Below are positions 53,206 to 61,995 of a DNA stretch of 64,000 nucleotides, in pieces. The stretch covers positions 62,001 to 126,000 of the forward strand of contig JAEXUD010000006.1 in the NCBI GenBank assembly GCA_023453025.1. The letters run 5' to 3'. The notes beneath the pieces are model-generated. The model worked only from the letters and a program-made list of their open reading frames with translations, was not told the DNA's origin and searched no databases. This DNA comes from Bacillota bacterium (GTDB taxonomy: Bacteria > Bacillota > Clostridia > Tissierellales > Sedimentibacteraceae). Within the stretch, counting starts at the first letter, position 1, and each line of letters begins with the position of its first letter. Both the position numbers and the translations under genes were made by a program.

Positions 53206-54474
53206 TCAAATCAACGAAACAGGAATTATAAGATTATTTTGGTCAAAGGCACCTAGTCTGTCTGTTATACAGAGCACTGCACCGGTGCCACGCATAAGCG
53301 GTGATTTATCAATCAGGGCAAATACTTTAGTCAGTTTCTTCTCAGGAGAAGCTGTTTTTTTGATTTCTATCGGAAATAGTTTCCCATCACGCTCAAGAAG
53401 AAGATCAATTTCTTTTGCGTCCTTATCCCTATAATAATATAGGAATGGTTCACGACCAGTATTTTGATAACTCTTAATAATCTCTGACACGGCATAATTT
53501 TCTAAAAGAGCACCATTCATGGCACCGCTCATAGCGGTTTCAGCACTGCTCCAACGGGTGAGATAGCATACGAGTCCTGTATCATAGAAATAGAGCTTTG
53601 GTGTGGTAATTGTCCGTTTCAGAACATTGTTTGAATAAGGGCGCAGTAAGAAGATTATTCCCAAGGTCTCCAGAATGTGAAGCCATTTTTTTGCTGTTAC
53701 CTGATCAATCTCTGCATCATCGGCAATTCCTTTGTAATTCATCAGTTGGCTCGTTCTGGCAGCGGCAGCTCGGATGAAATTCAGAAATTTCAAGCTGTCA
53801 ATAGTACCGGAGAGCTCTTTTACATCTCTTTCTAAGTATGTACCAATATAGCTGGAATAGAAAATGTTATGTTCAGCATATCTTTTGCTGACAAGTGCCG
53901 GCATTCCTCCGGTAAAAATACGCTGAAAAATTTCTGGGGCAGTCATAATAGTGCAATGTTTCTGACGCTCAGCCAGAGTATCAATATCCAAGGTAAATGG
54001 TGCGGCTTCACAATTGCCTGAAATTTCACTTTGGGACAGCGGGTAAAGGTGAAGCAAGGCAACTCGCCCGGCCAGAGATTCCTGAATACCATCCATCATG
54101 CGAAATACCTGTGAACCTGTCAGCCAGAAATCTCCGGGATTATGGCTTTCATCCGCCATCATCTTAATATATGGAAACAATTCCGGTGCGTATTGCACTT
54201 CATCAATTAGCAATGGTGGTTGATGAAGTTGAAAAAACATCTTCGGATCTGTTTTTGCAAGTTCCCGCTCAGACAGGTCATCCAGAGTAACCTTTGTACG
54301 TCCGCGTTTTTCCTGTTCCATCAGATGCTCTAGCATTGTAGTTTTTCCCACTTGGCGCGGACCTGTTATCAAGATTGCAGGATAGTGCTCATTAAGACGC
54401 AGAATTACTTCCTCCATAGTTCTGTTTATATACATTATATCAACCCCTTTTCGTCTGATATATATTATGATCAT
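53206..54474 (-). CDS. AAA ATPase with C-terminal DUF4143 domain
   Basis: A 422-residue ATP-binding protein of the AAA_14/DUF4143 type. The P-loop is ILITGPRQVGKTTMLEHL; Walker B is PPLLIDEVQYAPELFPYI; sensor-type WLTGSQVFRMM follows. The C-terminal DUF4143 part has a nuclease-like GALLENYAVSEII and YYYRDKDAKEIDLLLERDGK, then PIEIKKTASP (D, E-x-K). Function is unknown, though these proteins are frequent in accessory regions. The first 15 codons may be untranslated, since a second ATG (MYINRTMEEVIL) follows. A broken copy of its 3' end lies at 48085-48262. Confidence 0.9.
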   Translation of the reverse strand: MIIIYIRRKGVDIMYINRTMEEVILRLNEHYPAILITGPRQVGKTTMLEHLMEQEKRGRTKVTLDDLSERELAKTDPKMFFQLHQPPLLIDEVQYAPELFPYIKMMADESHNPGDFWLTGSQVFRMMDGIQESLAGRVALLHLYPLSQSEISGNCEAAPFTLDIDTLAERQKHCTIMTAPEIFQRIFTGGMPALVSKRYAEHNIFYSSYIGTYLERDVKELSGTIDSLKFLNFIRAAAARTSQLMNYKGIADDAEIDQVTAKKWLHILETLGIIFLLRPYSNNVLKRTITTPKLYFYDTGLVCYLTRWSSAETAMSGAMNGALLENYAVSEIIKSYQNTGREPFLYYYRDKDAKEIDLLLERDGKLFPIEIKKTASPEKKLTKVFALIDKSPLMRGTGAVLCITDRLGAFDQNNLIIPVSLI

Positions 54475-54610
54475 ATTTTAGACGAATTATTCTTAAATTA
54501 CAAGTAATATGTTCATTAATTATAGACAAAAATCATTTGAGCGCATAATTAGTACAGACCTCACAGAGAGTTTTTATTTCCGTTCGCCCCATAGAGTATT
54601 ATTATAATTT

Positions 54611-54743
54611 AACTGAAACATTTTCCGGATATTATCGTCTAAATAAGTGGAAGCACATAAATCGAAAAACCTTATGTCATACGAAGGCTTAATTGGAAAG
54701 CGATATTTCAAAATATTACATAATATGATATAATAAGCATGTA
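54611..54743 (+). promoter_or_regulatory. Promoter region of the agr-type regulator gene (duplicated at 46605)
   Basis: A region of about 130 bases, nearly identical to 46605-46741, with TATAAT at 54729-54734 and a poor -35. Conservation over the whole length in a decayed copy reflects recent duplication, not necessarily function. Confidence 0.6.
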
Positions 54744-54799
54744 AAAGGGCGTATAGAATTTTAACTTAATATTCATATCTGTGAAAAGGGGGCATATCT

Positions 54800-55522
54800 A
54801 TGATAAGAATTGCTGTATGCGATGATGTGGATGCAATTTGCTCAGAGCTTGAGAATATTATTTTAGACTTTCAAAAACAAGAAGGGATTAAATTAACAGT
54901 TGAAGCTTATCCTTCCGGAGAAACATTTATAAATGACCTGAAAAAAGGATATAAATATGAACTTATTTTTTTAGACATAGAGATTGGTAAAATCAATGGT
55001 GTGGAGGTGGGGCACTATATAAGAGATGAATTGAAGGACTATATGACGAAAATAGTGTATATTTCATCAAAAACCGGTTATGACAGACAGCTGTTCGATG
55101 TACAGCCTTTTAATTTCCTGCCTAAGCCATTAGACAGAGAAAAGGTAATAAGTGTTATAAAGCTTGCTATAAAGTTTTTTGAAATAGAGAACAATATATT
55201 TTCATTCAAAACCGGTACTCAGACACACAGGGTTCCTGTCAGAGATATAGTTTATTTTGAAAACATCGGAAGACAAATAAAGCTTGTAAGTTTAAACGAT
55301 ATCTTTTATTTTTACGGAACTGCTGATTCCGTAAGGGAGCAGCTTCCAAAAAGCAGGTTTATTATGCCCCACCGTTCCTATATTGTAAACTATGACAATG
55401 TTCTGACTATTAAAAAAGATGAAATTGAAATGTGCAACGGGGATATTATCCCCATAAGCAGGCTAAAAGCAAAAGAAGTACGGGAATTCCAGATTGCATA
55501 TGAAGAGGAGAACAACCTATGA
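54800..55522 (+). CDS. AgrA-like response regulator (LytTR)
   Basis: A 240-residue two-component regulator. The receiver domain (1-125) has the acidic pair D8/D9 in AVCDDVD, the phosphorylation site D59 in LIFLDIEIG, and the lysine in FLPKPLDRE. The LytTR DNA-binding domain (about 140-237) shows THRVPVRDIVYFENIGRQIK and MPHRSYIVNY. It should bind direct repeats such as those at 56834 and 59055. AAAAGGGGG precedes ATG 54800. The stop overlaps the kinase gene by four bases. Closest known relatives are AgrA/ComE/FsrA-type regulators. Confidence 0.94.
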   Translation: MIRIAVCDDVDAICSELENIILDFQKQEGIKLTVEAYPSGETFINDLKKGYKYELIFLDIEIGKINGVEVGHYIRDELKDYMTKIVYISSKTGYDRQLFDVQPFNFLPKPLDREKVISVIKLAIKFFEIENNIFSFKTGTQTHRVPVRDIVYFENIGRQIKLVSLNDIFYFYGTADSVREQLPKSRFIMPHRSYIVNYDNVLTIKKDEIEMCNGDIIPISRLKAKEVREFQIAYEEENNL

Positions 55523-56790
55523 GTTCATATGAAATCACCTATATTATAACTAATATTTTCGGTACATATGTCATATATAAAATGCTCAGACTGTTTTTTG
55601 ATAAACCGAGAACATGTAAAAGAACAGAAGTGTTATCCTACATCTTTTATTATTTTGTTAATCTGTTTATGTTTTTCACGATTAGAAAGCCCATTGTTCT
55701 GCTCGCAGCAAATATTGCCCTTTTTTTCGGACTGTCGTTTAATTATCGGGTTTCCTTAGGGAAAAAAATCATTTTTTCATGCCTTTCATATATTATATTG
55801 ATGCTTGTTGAAACCCTGGTCGCTGTTCTCACAGGGTATTTTGCAATACCTGTTTTCGGATACAGCGAATACGATTCTTCAATCGGATTAGTGATTATAC
55901 GGATATTATCCATGCTTCTTGTGACAATACTTACCAATCTGAAAAATATAAAAAATGATGTTCCGGTACCTAATTTTTATTGGTTCAGTACAATATTTGT
56001 TTCCTTTGCATCATTGTATATATTTGTAAGCCTCTTTGTTCATGGCAGCTTCAGTCAGCTTCAGATGATAATAATGATAATTTGCATTTTAGGAACAAAT
56101 TTTACCATATTGTTTTTATATGATACCTTGTATCTTTCGTTTTCCGCTAAAACAGAAAAGATGCTTTTGGAGCAGCAGAACAAGGCATATGAGAAGCAAT
56201 TGGATTTGATGCGGCAGTCCCTTGATTCGGTACAAACTATACGTCATGACATAAAAAATCATATGATTGTGCTGAAAAACCTGAATTCCGATAAAGAAGA
56301 CACAAAACTTGATGAATATGTGGACAATATTATTTCCTCTGTCAATGCCAGGACAGTATATTCAAATTCGGAAAACGTAATTATAGACAGTATTTTAAAC
56401 TACAAGCTGCAGACAATAGCAAGTATGGACATTGAATTGGATGTAGAAGTAGCAATACCAAAGAAATTGGATATATCCGACTACGATATGACTATTATAC
56501 TAGGTAATCTTATTGACAATGCAATTACGGCATTGAAGAAATGCAGCGGCAAGAAGCTTTTTTCTGTAAAAATCAATTATAGCAAAGGCAACATCATGAT
56601 AACATTAATTAATACATATAACAGAGAAATAAAAGAAAAGAACGGGATATTATTTACCCTGAAAAATGATGAAAAAAATCACGGAATTGGGCTAAAAAGT
56701 GTTAAAGAGGCTGTTAACAGAAATAACGGTCATATAAAAATACATTACGATGATAAAATCTTTAAAACAACTGTAATACTGCCGGGATAA
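55519..56790 (+). CDS. AgrC-like peptide-sensing histidine kinase (GHKL)
   Basis: A 423-residue kinase with about six membrane helices (residues 5-205), a coiled linker (KMLLEQQNKAYEKQLDLMRQ) and a GHKL catalytic end. The phospho-accepting histidine is H243 in SVQTIRHDIKNHMIVLKNL; the N box is GNLIDNAITALKKC (from 329) and the G box is GIGLKSVKEAVNRNNGHI. This is the layout of AgrC, which senses the cyclic peptide outside the cell. It overlaps the regulator gene by four bases. Its own agrD is missing; the intact agrD/agrB lie 2.4 kb downstream after an insert. Confidence 0.94.
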   Translation: MSSYEITYIITNIFGTYVIYKMLRLFFDKPRTCKRTEVLSYIFYYFVNLFMFFTIRKPIVLLAANIALFFGLSFNYRVSLGKKIIFSCLSYIILMLVETLVAVLTGYFAIPVFGYSEYDSSIGLVIIRILSMLLVTILTNLKNIKNDVPVPNFYWFSTIFVSFASLYIFVSLFVHGSFSQLQMIIMIICILGTNFTILFLYDTLYLSFSAKTEKMLLEQQNKAYEKQLDLMRQSLDSVQTIRHDIKNHMIVLKNLNSDKEDTKLDEYVDNIISSVNARTVYSNSENVIIDSILNYKLQTIASMDIELDVEVAIPKKLDISDYDMTIILGNLIDNAITALKKCSGKKLFSVKINYSKGNIMITLINTYNREIKEKNGILFTLKNDEKNHGIGLKSVKEAVNRNNGHIKIHYDDKIFKTTVILPG

Positions 56791-56833
56791 GAGTATATAA
56801 TCCTGTTTTACAAGCATATTTTTAAAGGCACTG

Positions 56834-56901
56834 ACATTTCATTACAAAAATATATACATTTCATTACATCCGACGGCACGATCTAAAATATCTGATATAA
56901 T
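56834..56901 (+). promoter_or_regulatory. agr-type operator/promoter, upstream copy
   Basis: The 13-mer ACATTTCATTACA occurs at 56834-56846 and 56856-56868, a 22-base period (two helical turns), followed by TATAAT at 56896-56901. This is the direct-repeat layout bound by LytTR regulators just ahead of the -35 region. The same element at 59055 precedes agrD; here it drives a truncated ORF instead. Confidence 0.82.
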
Positions 56902-56969
56902 GAAATAAAAAATAAGAAAGCGGTGGTGCCTACTCACTTACTTCCATTAATTATGATTATGCGTTTGGA

Positions 56970-57548
56970 ATGATTATGGATGTTTCAATAAGGAGAACCG
57001 GTACAACTACAAATGCTACTGCTGTATTTATTGATACAGTACAATCTTCCACTTCATCGGTAATAACTGAGGTAACAAGTGCGGCTTCTGCAACGGGAGA
57101 AACGGTAAGAGGAATTGCCGCACAAAACAAGATTACGTTATCAGGGGGAACTCTTCTATATAATGGCTCTTCAATATTTTCAGCTAAAAGGTTTTTTGAT
57201 GCTGCTGCAGGAGATACTTCTACTTTAACAGTTTCAAATTCTTATGGTGACGGAAGCGGAAGGATTAAGGGTAATTATGGAACTGTAGCAACACTTAATC
57301 TTTCTTTAAGAAATGAAACGTCAATCTCAAGAAAACTAATTTTGAGGATAGGTAGTTCAGGAGGAGCTTCTAAAACGGCAATTAAATATGGGAGCTCGGT
57401 AATTGCTCAAAATGCGTCTGCTTTTAATTATACATCAATATTAAAAACTAAGCAGTTAGAGCCAGGCACTAGTGAAACGATATCGCTAGATTTTGTTGTT
57501 GCAGCTATGGCATCTGCACCATACATGTTTATACTAGATAAGGAATAA
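56970..57548 (+). CDS. 5'-truncated ORF of unknown function behind an agr promoter copy
   Basis: A 192-residue frame rich in Ser, Thr, Ala and Gly, with a beta-strand pattern (GGTLLYNGSSIF, TLTVSNSYGDGSGRIKG, GTSETISLDFVV) like surface or S-layer-type domains; no family recognised. The frame is open upstream to 56916 (ESGGAYSLTSINYDYAFG) without a start or signal peptide, and no good ribosome binding site precedes ATG 56970 or 56976. The sequence departs from the agrD locus exactly after GCGGTGGTGCCT, where agrD's ATG would stand. I read it as the 3' part of a larger gene joined to the agr promoter. Confidence 0.55.
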   Translation: MIMDVSIRRTGTTTNATAVFIDTVQSSTSSVITEVTSAASATGETVRGIAAQNKITLSGGTLLYNGSSIFSAKRFFDAAAGDTSTLTVSNSYGDGSGRIKGNYGTVATLNLSLRNETSISRKLILRIGSSGGASKTAIKYGSSVIAQNASAFNYTSILKTKQLEPGTSETISLDFVVAAMASAPYMFILDKE

Positions 57549-57570
57549 AATTTATAGACATAATTTAAGG

Positions 57571-57597
57571 AGGAGTACATCCATACTCCTCTTTAAA
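57571..57597. terminator. Shared terminator of two convergent genes
   Basis: GAGGAGTA/TACTCCTC around CATCCA, with TTTAAATTT beyond on the plus strand and TTAAATTATG on the minus side. Confidence 0.7.
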
Positions 57598-57610
57598 TTT
57601 GTGCAATATT

Positions 57611-58672
57611 TTACTTTTGACCGGAAATCTGATCTTTTAACCAAGTATCATCTAAAAAGAATCTATCTGGTAAGTTTTCTTTTAATATATCTTCTGTCAG
57701 AAAATTACCCCTGAAATCACTGTAGGAAGTCTTTGATACTGAATAATATAAAAATCTATAATCTTTTAAATATGGTAAGTCCTTCAATAGATTATCGCTT
57801 ATATTTAATATTCTTAGATTATTAAGATTATAAAAAGCATCATCTGCGATATTATTAAGGTTACAATTGCTTATATATAGCTCTTCTAAGTTACCTAAAA
57901 ATTGGAATGTATAATTGGGAATATAATTTATCTTATTCCCGGATAAAACTAACCTTTTTAAAGACTGTATGCCTTTTAAGCTATCAGAATCAATAGTTTT
58001 TATTAAATTATATCCAATCTCCAATTCTTTTAAATTTGGGAAACTATTTAATGAGATATCCTTAATATCACTGATTTTATTACCATATGATAGCTTCAGT
58101 ACCTCAAGGTTTGGCATAGGGGAAATAGAAAATTTCTTTATATTGTTTTGTTGCAAATCTAATACTTTAAGTTTATCAGTTCCGTAAAAAGCATTAGCTT
58201 CTATCTTGTTTATAGCATTAGCGTTCAAATTTATATAGTTAACATTTTTTAGGCTAAAGAACGTATTATTTTGTATGCTCCTTATATTATTAAGTGATAA
58301 ATCTATAGATTTTAAGTTTGTTAATGATTCAAAATTTGAACTGCCTATTTTGCTTATATTATTTTCGTAAAGATGTAAAGTTTCAACATTAGAAAGATTT
58401 AATTTTTCTAGACCTTTTAGGCTATATATTTTTTTACTGTTAAGATTAATATCTGTGTAATTTGCAAAATCATTAACATTTAGTTCGTTTTTTCCGGAAA
58501 TATCCAATAAAGCTCGGTACAAGTTTTTATCAGGTATTCCAAATAGATTGTTTCTAATAATATTAGTATTATTTATAGATTTGAAATAGCTTACAATTGT
58601 TAAAAATGCAATAATAATAAGAAATAAGATTATATGGAATTTATGTAATTGTATTATTTTCTTTAAATTCAT
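57611..58672 (-). CDS. Membrane-anchored leucine-rich-repeat protein
   Basis: A 353-residue protein with an N-terminal signal-anchor (residues about 12-30, FHIILFLIIIAFLTIV) and at least nine LRR units of about 24 residues, for example LTNLKSIDLSLNNIRSIQNN and LGNLEELYISNCNLNNIADD. The C-terminus is a short capping region. The repeats should sit outside the cell and bind protein or glycan. The gene is far richer in A/T than its neighbours, with heavy Asn/Ile/Lys use, and lies inside the insert that splits the agr locus, so recent transfer is likely. It is convergent to the truncated ORF. Confidence 0.88.
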   Translation of the reverse strand: MNLKKIIQLHKFHIILFLIIIAFLTIVSYFKSINNTNIIRNNLFGIPDKNLYRALLDISGKNELNVNDFANYTDINLNSKKIYSLKGLEKLNLSNVETLHLYENNISKIGSSNFESLTNLKSIDLSLNNIRSIQNNTFFSLKNVNYINLNANAINKIEANAFYGTDKLKVLDLQQNNIKKFSISPMPNLEVLKLSYGNKISDIKDISLNSFPNLKELEIGYNLIKTIDSDSLKGIQSLKRLVLSGNKINYIPNYTFQFLGNLEELYISNCNLNNIADDAFYNLNNLRILNISDNLLKDLPYLKDYRFLYYSVSKTSYSDFRGNFLTEDILKENLPDRFFLDDTWLKDQISGQK

Positions 58673-58982
58673 AATATTCTCCTATTAGTAGTCACATTAA
58701 AGGGCATATGCTCATGCCACAATAACATGAAATTACGGGATAATTTTTTATATAAAAAAGCGTAAAAGCAAATGTCTTTGTATTCAATATTATACAATGA
58801 AACTCATGAAAATCAAACTAAAAATAAAATTTAGATAAGTTTTATTTTTATCAATACTTTGAGGCACAGGGACGTTTCAGGCGTCTCCTTTGTAATAAAT
58901 CATATAATATATAGAATATACGGGGGCGGTTCTCTCCGAACAATCAATTAGAGAAAACACACTGGGGCTACAATAATAAAAA

Positions 58983-59152
58983 CTTTAAAATCACTGTAAT
59001 ATTGCCGGAATAAGAGTACATAATCCTGTACGATCATATTTTTAAAAGATACTGACATTTCATTACAAGAATATATACATTTCATTACATCCGACGGCAC
59101 GATCTAAAATATCTGATATAATGAAATAAAAAATAAGAAAGCGGTGGTGCCT
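58983..59152 (+). repeat. Second copy of agrC tail plus agr promoter
   Basis: This matches 56760-56931 over about 170 bases. It begins with the tail of a second agrC-like gene (KNFKITVILPE then stop, against KIFKTTVILPG in the intact kinase) and runs through the operator and -10 to GCGGTGGTGCCT. From ACATTTCATTACA onward there is about one mismatch in 100 bases. The two copies bracket the 2-kb insert as direct repeats. The rest of 58673-58982 is noncoding. Confidence 0.85.
59055..59122 (+). promoter_or_regulatory. agrD operator/promoter
   Basis: ACATTTCATTACA at 59055-59067 and 59077-59089 (22-base period), then TATAAT at 59117-59122. The agr-type regulator is expected to bind here, giving positive feedback on agrD and agrB. 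The agrD start codon follows 30 bases after the -10. Confidence 0.85.
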
Positions 59153-59296
59153 ATGAAAAAGTATATGTTGAAGTTTTCAAAATGCTTAGCTGTTTTAGCG
59201 CTGATGGTTACAGCCTTGAATGTTAATACAACCTGCTTGTTCGTCGCTCATCAGCCAAAGCTGCCGGCGGGAGCAAATAAGCTTCGTAAATTTTAA
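59153..59296 (+). CDS. agrD: AgrD-type autoinducing peptide precursor
   Basis: A 47-residue precursor. Residues 1-23 form an amphipathic/hydrophobic leader (MKKYMLKFSKCLAVLALMVT). The peptide core NTTCLFVAHQP follows, with the ring-forming cysteine at residue 28, then an acidic-poor tail PKLPAGANKLRKF. Clostridial AgrD precursors share the NxTC...QPxxP pattern and a KxxKF-type tail. AgrB should cut after the core and form a thiolactone, though where the ring closes cannot be read from sequence. A GGTGGTG site precedes the ATG, and the stop lies two bases before agrB. Confidence 0.9.
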   Translation: MKKYMLKFSKCLAVLALMVTALNVNTTCLFVAHQPKLPAGANKLRKF

Positions 59297-59298
59297 TT

Positions 59299-59853
59299 AT
59301 GTATGGTGTTTGTGAAAAGGCAGCAGTCCTAATGGTGCAAAATGAAATAATATCCTCAGAAGACAAGGAAATATATGTATACGGACTTGAGCAGGGTTTT
59401 ATACTCTTGGTCAATATACTTACCACATTGCTGATAGGGTTTTTGTTTAATAAAGTCTTAGAAACAATAGTCTTTCTTGTGACATATATACCACTAAGGA
59501 TATATGCGGGAGGATATCACGCAAGAACACAGCTAAGGTGCTATATCAGTTCTGTAGTATTAATCGTTTCTGCACTTTTGGCAATAGAGTTTATACCATG
59601 GACAAACTTTATTGTTATAACGATTTCAACAATTTCAGGACTGATTATATTTATTCTCTCACCGGTGGAGGATATGAATAAACCACTGGATACTGCTGAA
59701 GTAAAGGTGTATGGAAAGAAAGCAAGGATGATTTTGGGGTTAGAGCTAGTTGTGTTGATTTTGTTGATGGTTTTTGGAGTGGAAAATGTTGCTGAGTGTG
59801 TGTCAACTTCATTGTTAGTGATGAGTGCAATGTTGATTTTGGGTAAATCTTGA
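59299..59853 (+). CDS. agrB: AgrB-type peptide-processing membrane protease
   Basis: A 184-residue membrane protein with about five or six helices. The catalytic histidine and cysteine of the family are H74 and C81 in RIYAGGYHARTQLRCYISS, with the same seven-residue spacing as in Staphylococcus AgrB. It cuts the AgrD C-terminal tail and cyclises the peptide. Two bases separate it from agrD, so both are made together under the agr operator. A small hairpin (59873-59902) follows. It is intact, unlike much of the surrounding region. Confidence 0.95.
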   Translation: MYGVCEKAAVLMVQNEIISSEDKEIYVYGLEQGFILLVNILTTLLIGFLFNKVLETIVFLVTYIPLRIYAGGYHARTQLRCYISSVVLIVSALLAIEFIPWTNFIVITISTISGLIIFILSPVEDMNKPLDTAEVKVYGKKARMILGLELVVLILLMVFGVENVAECVSTSLLVMSAMLILGKS

Positions 59854-59872
59854 AGTAGTTAAATAAATTAAT

Positions 59873-59903
59873 AGGCTAATGTAGATATTATGTTATTAGC
59901 CTC
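59873..59903 (+). terminator. Weak terminator after agrB
   Basis: AGGCTAAT and ATTAGCCT around a 14-base loop, followed by CTGGTTTT. Read-through into the next genes is plausible. Confidence 0.6.
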
Positions 59904-59926
59904 TGGTTTTAAAGGGGGAAGGGTAA

Positions 59927-60397
59927 ATGAAAAAATACATAATTATAGTCGTAATCCTTGTCCTTGCCATTATCTTAGTAATTTTACAACTAAATAAATC
60001 TAGGGAGAGAAATATGAGTGTTTTAGAATCCCCCTCAACAATAGATCAATCACGAATAAATGTCATTGAAAATGTAGAATTGACTTCTACTTCGAAAGAT
60101 GCTGAAATAATTGGTTTCAAAATAATTAATAGTGCACAAATTACTATTTATTACGGAGAAGAAACAATCTTTGAGAAAGAGCATAATGACTCTTGGTATA
60201 GAATATGGCCTACAAAGGAGCTTTTTTTCTTAAGTATATTAAATGTATTATTGCCTGATCAAGAGGCTAGATTTATATTAGACTTAAGTTATTGGCAACC
60301 AATCTTGATTGGAAGATATAGAGTACTAAAAAGAATATCAATCCAAGAAGAATTCAAGGACTTTTATTATCTAAGTTGTGAATTCTCAATAAACTGA
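59927..60397 (+). CDS. Membrane-anchored Ig-like domain protein
   Basis: A 156-residue protein with an N-terminal signal-anchor (residues 4-23) and a beta-sandwich-like domain: NSAQITIYYGEETIFEKEHN, DSWYRIWP and IGRYRVLKRISIQEE followed by YYLSCEFSI. This resembles small bacterial Ig-like domains seen in Firmicute exported proteins, where YGxxxxxEKxxxxxWY is a recurrent motif. AAGGGGGAAGGG precedes the ATG. It is 22 bases ahead of the secreted protease gene, probably in one transcript, and may be a protease partner or inhibitor. That pairing is inference. Confidence 0.75.
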   Translation: MKKYIIIVVILVLAIILVILQLNKSRERNMSVLESPSTIDQSRINVIENVELTSTSKDAEIIGFKIINSAQITIYYGEETIFEKEHNDSWYRIWPTKELFFLSILNVLLPDQEARFILDLSYWQPILIGRYRVLKRISIQEEFKDFYYLSCEFSIN

Positions 60398-60418
60398 TAG
60401 GAAAAGGAGACTATTATA

Positions 60419-61732
60419 ATGAAAAAAAGTTTATTTATAGTATTGTTATTAATTTTATGTTTAGTAACGTCCTCTGTTGTATATGCCAATGCTGATATAG
60501 AAATGGAACATGTAGCGTTGCCAGCACTTGACCCATTAAATATGAGCAAGGAAGAATTAGCTATTTATGAACAAGCTCTAGCTCAGTATGATGGTGCAAT
60601 AATTAATGATAGGTTGATGACTGCTTTTAAAGAAGAATTTGGGGAAAAGGATGGATTCCCGGCAAGATATCCGGATAATTTTGCAGGCACGTATTTAAAC
60701 GAAAACGGTCAATTAGTTATTCAAGTAAATAGTGATCTGGATATAAAATTGCTGAATGCAGATTATTCTAGTTACATTGATATAATGGAAATAAAAGAAT
60801 GCGATGACGCCTTTAAGGCAGATAGGGTTTCAGATGTAGTTGTTTACGAACAGGTAGAATATTCCTTAAATCAGTTAAACGATATGATGAATGATGTCAT
60901 AAAAACGGCAAGTAAGGATTTTCCAGTTATGAGCGGTTATGTAGATACATTGAATAATAGCATAGTATTAGAAATTGAACAGGAAGTATATGACAAAGCA
61001 GATGATATAGATGCTAAAATTGATCTATATATAAGAACTGAATATCCTGAAAAAGAAATTCCACTTATAATTCAACCCACTAGAATAACGAAGCTTACAG
61101 CCAATCATCTTGGGGGTCAAGGCTATTATTATCATGGAAATAATGGTGCAGCAACACTTGGTTTTACAGGTTGGTATAATGGAGATCGCTCATATATATC
61201 TTGTGGTCATAACTCTTCATTTTCAGCAGGTGATGCCGCGAGATATGGTTCTGCTACGATTGGAAATGTCACCATTAAGCAATGGGAAAGCAATACTGCA
61301 GGTGATTGGTCGATTATCAGACTAAATTCGAGTGAAACAATTTCTGGACTTATTAAGCAAAATTACTCTGGTACAATAACAGGAAAAATTAAGTCTCGTA
61401 CTAACACACCGACTAGGAATCAAATCGTATATACTTTTGGACATACAACGCAAACATGGTCTTCTTATCGAGTAACCAATGTTTCTGTGTCTACAACCAA
61501 TTTTGATTCCTATGCATACAAATACTATACCACTAGAGCGATGACAGAAACGGAGCTATTAACTGGGACATTTTGCGCTGAAGGAGACAGTGGTGGACCT
61601 ATTGTGATTGTAACTACTGGTGGTTTTTCAGCTTTGGGAACACTTCATTGCAGTTCAACTGTTGATGATATTATGTATTTTTCTCCAATGACTCATTTAC
61701 CAAGCAATTTTGCGGTAGAAATTGGTTATTAA
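60419..61732 (+). CDS. Secreted trypsin-like serine protease
   Basis: A 437-residue exported protease: signal peptide to about residue 25 (VVYANA), a pro-domain (about 26-220) and a chymotrypsin-fold catalytic domain. The triad is H264 in YISCGHNSSFS, D296 in AGDWSIIRL and S391 in CAEGDSGGPIV. The layout resembles streptogrisin/alpha-lytic-type proteases with large pro-regions. AAAAGGAG precedes the ATG. Lying right behind agrBD and the Ig-like gene, it is a likely quorum-controlled exoprotease, as for SprE/GelE in the Enterococcus fsr system, though no agr operator repeat is seen directly before it. A strong terminator follows. Confidence 0.93.
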   Translation: MKKSLFIVLLLILCLVTSSVVYANADIEMEHVALPALDPLNMSKEELAIYEQALAQYDGAIINDRLMTAFKEEFGEKDGFPARYPDNFAGTYLNENGQLVIQVNSDLDIKLLNADYSSYIDIMEIKECDDAFKADRVSDVVVYEQVEYSLNQLNDMMNDVIKTASKDFPVMSGYVDTLNNSIVLEIEQEVYDKADDIDAKIDLYIRTEYPEKEIPLIIQPTRITKLTANHLGGQGYYYHGNNGAATLGFTGWYNGDRSYISCGHNSSFSAGDAARYGSATIGNVTIKQWESNTAGDWSIIRLNSSETISGLIKQNYSGTITGKIKSRTNTPTRNQIVYTFGHTTQTWSSYRVTNVSVSTTNFDSYAYKYYTTRAMTETELLTGTFCAEGDSGGPIVIVTTGGFSALGTLHCSSTVDDIMYFSPMTHLPSNFAVEIGY

Positions 61733-61806
61733 CATTAATTAAATTGTAAGTATTTTACAGGCGCAAAGCTCTAATTATGTAGGCGTAAGCGCCAAAATCC
61801 ACATCA

Positions 61807-61855
61807 AAAAAGCCCGTCACTAGCTTGAAACCAATCCAAGCTAGTGACGGGCTTT
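61807..61855. terminator. Strong terminator after the protease gene
   Basis: AAAGCCCGTCACTAGCTTG and CAAGCTAGTGACGGGCTTT are perfect 19-bp arms around AAACCAATC. Confidence 0.92.
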
Positions 61856-61995
61856 GAAAGGTCGGGGATATTATCTATTATTAAAGAATGCCAAGGGGAC
61901 GGCAGACTGCGCAATATCGCATATTTATTTCCCCCAAAAAATCATTTTAATACTTAAATTATGACAAATTGTGAATGTCAATTAATTTTTTATGC

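Noticed and set aside
53129..53434. Plus-strand frame of 101 codons
   Set aside because: It is antisense to the end of the DUF4143 ATPase gene and to degenerate repeat DNA.
56932..58982. A transposon or insertion sequence as the cause of the agr split
   Set aside because: No transposase or short terminal inverted repeats are visible; the long flanking repeats are paralogous agr sequence.
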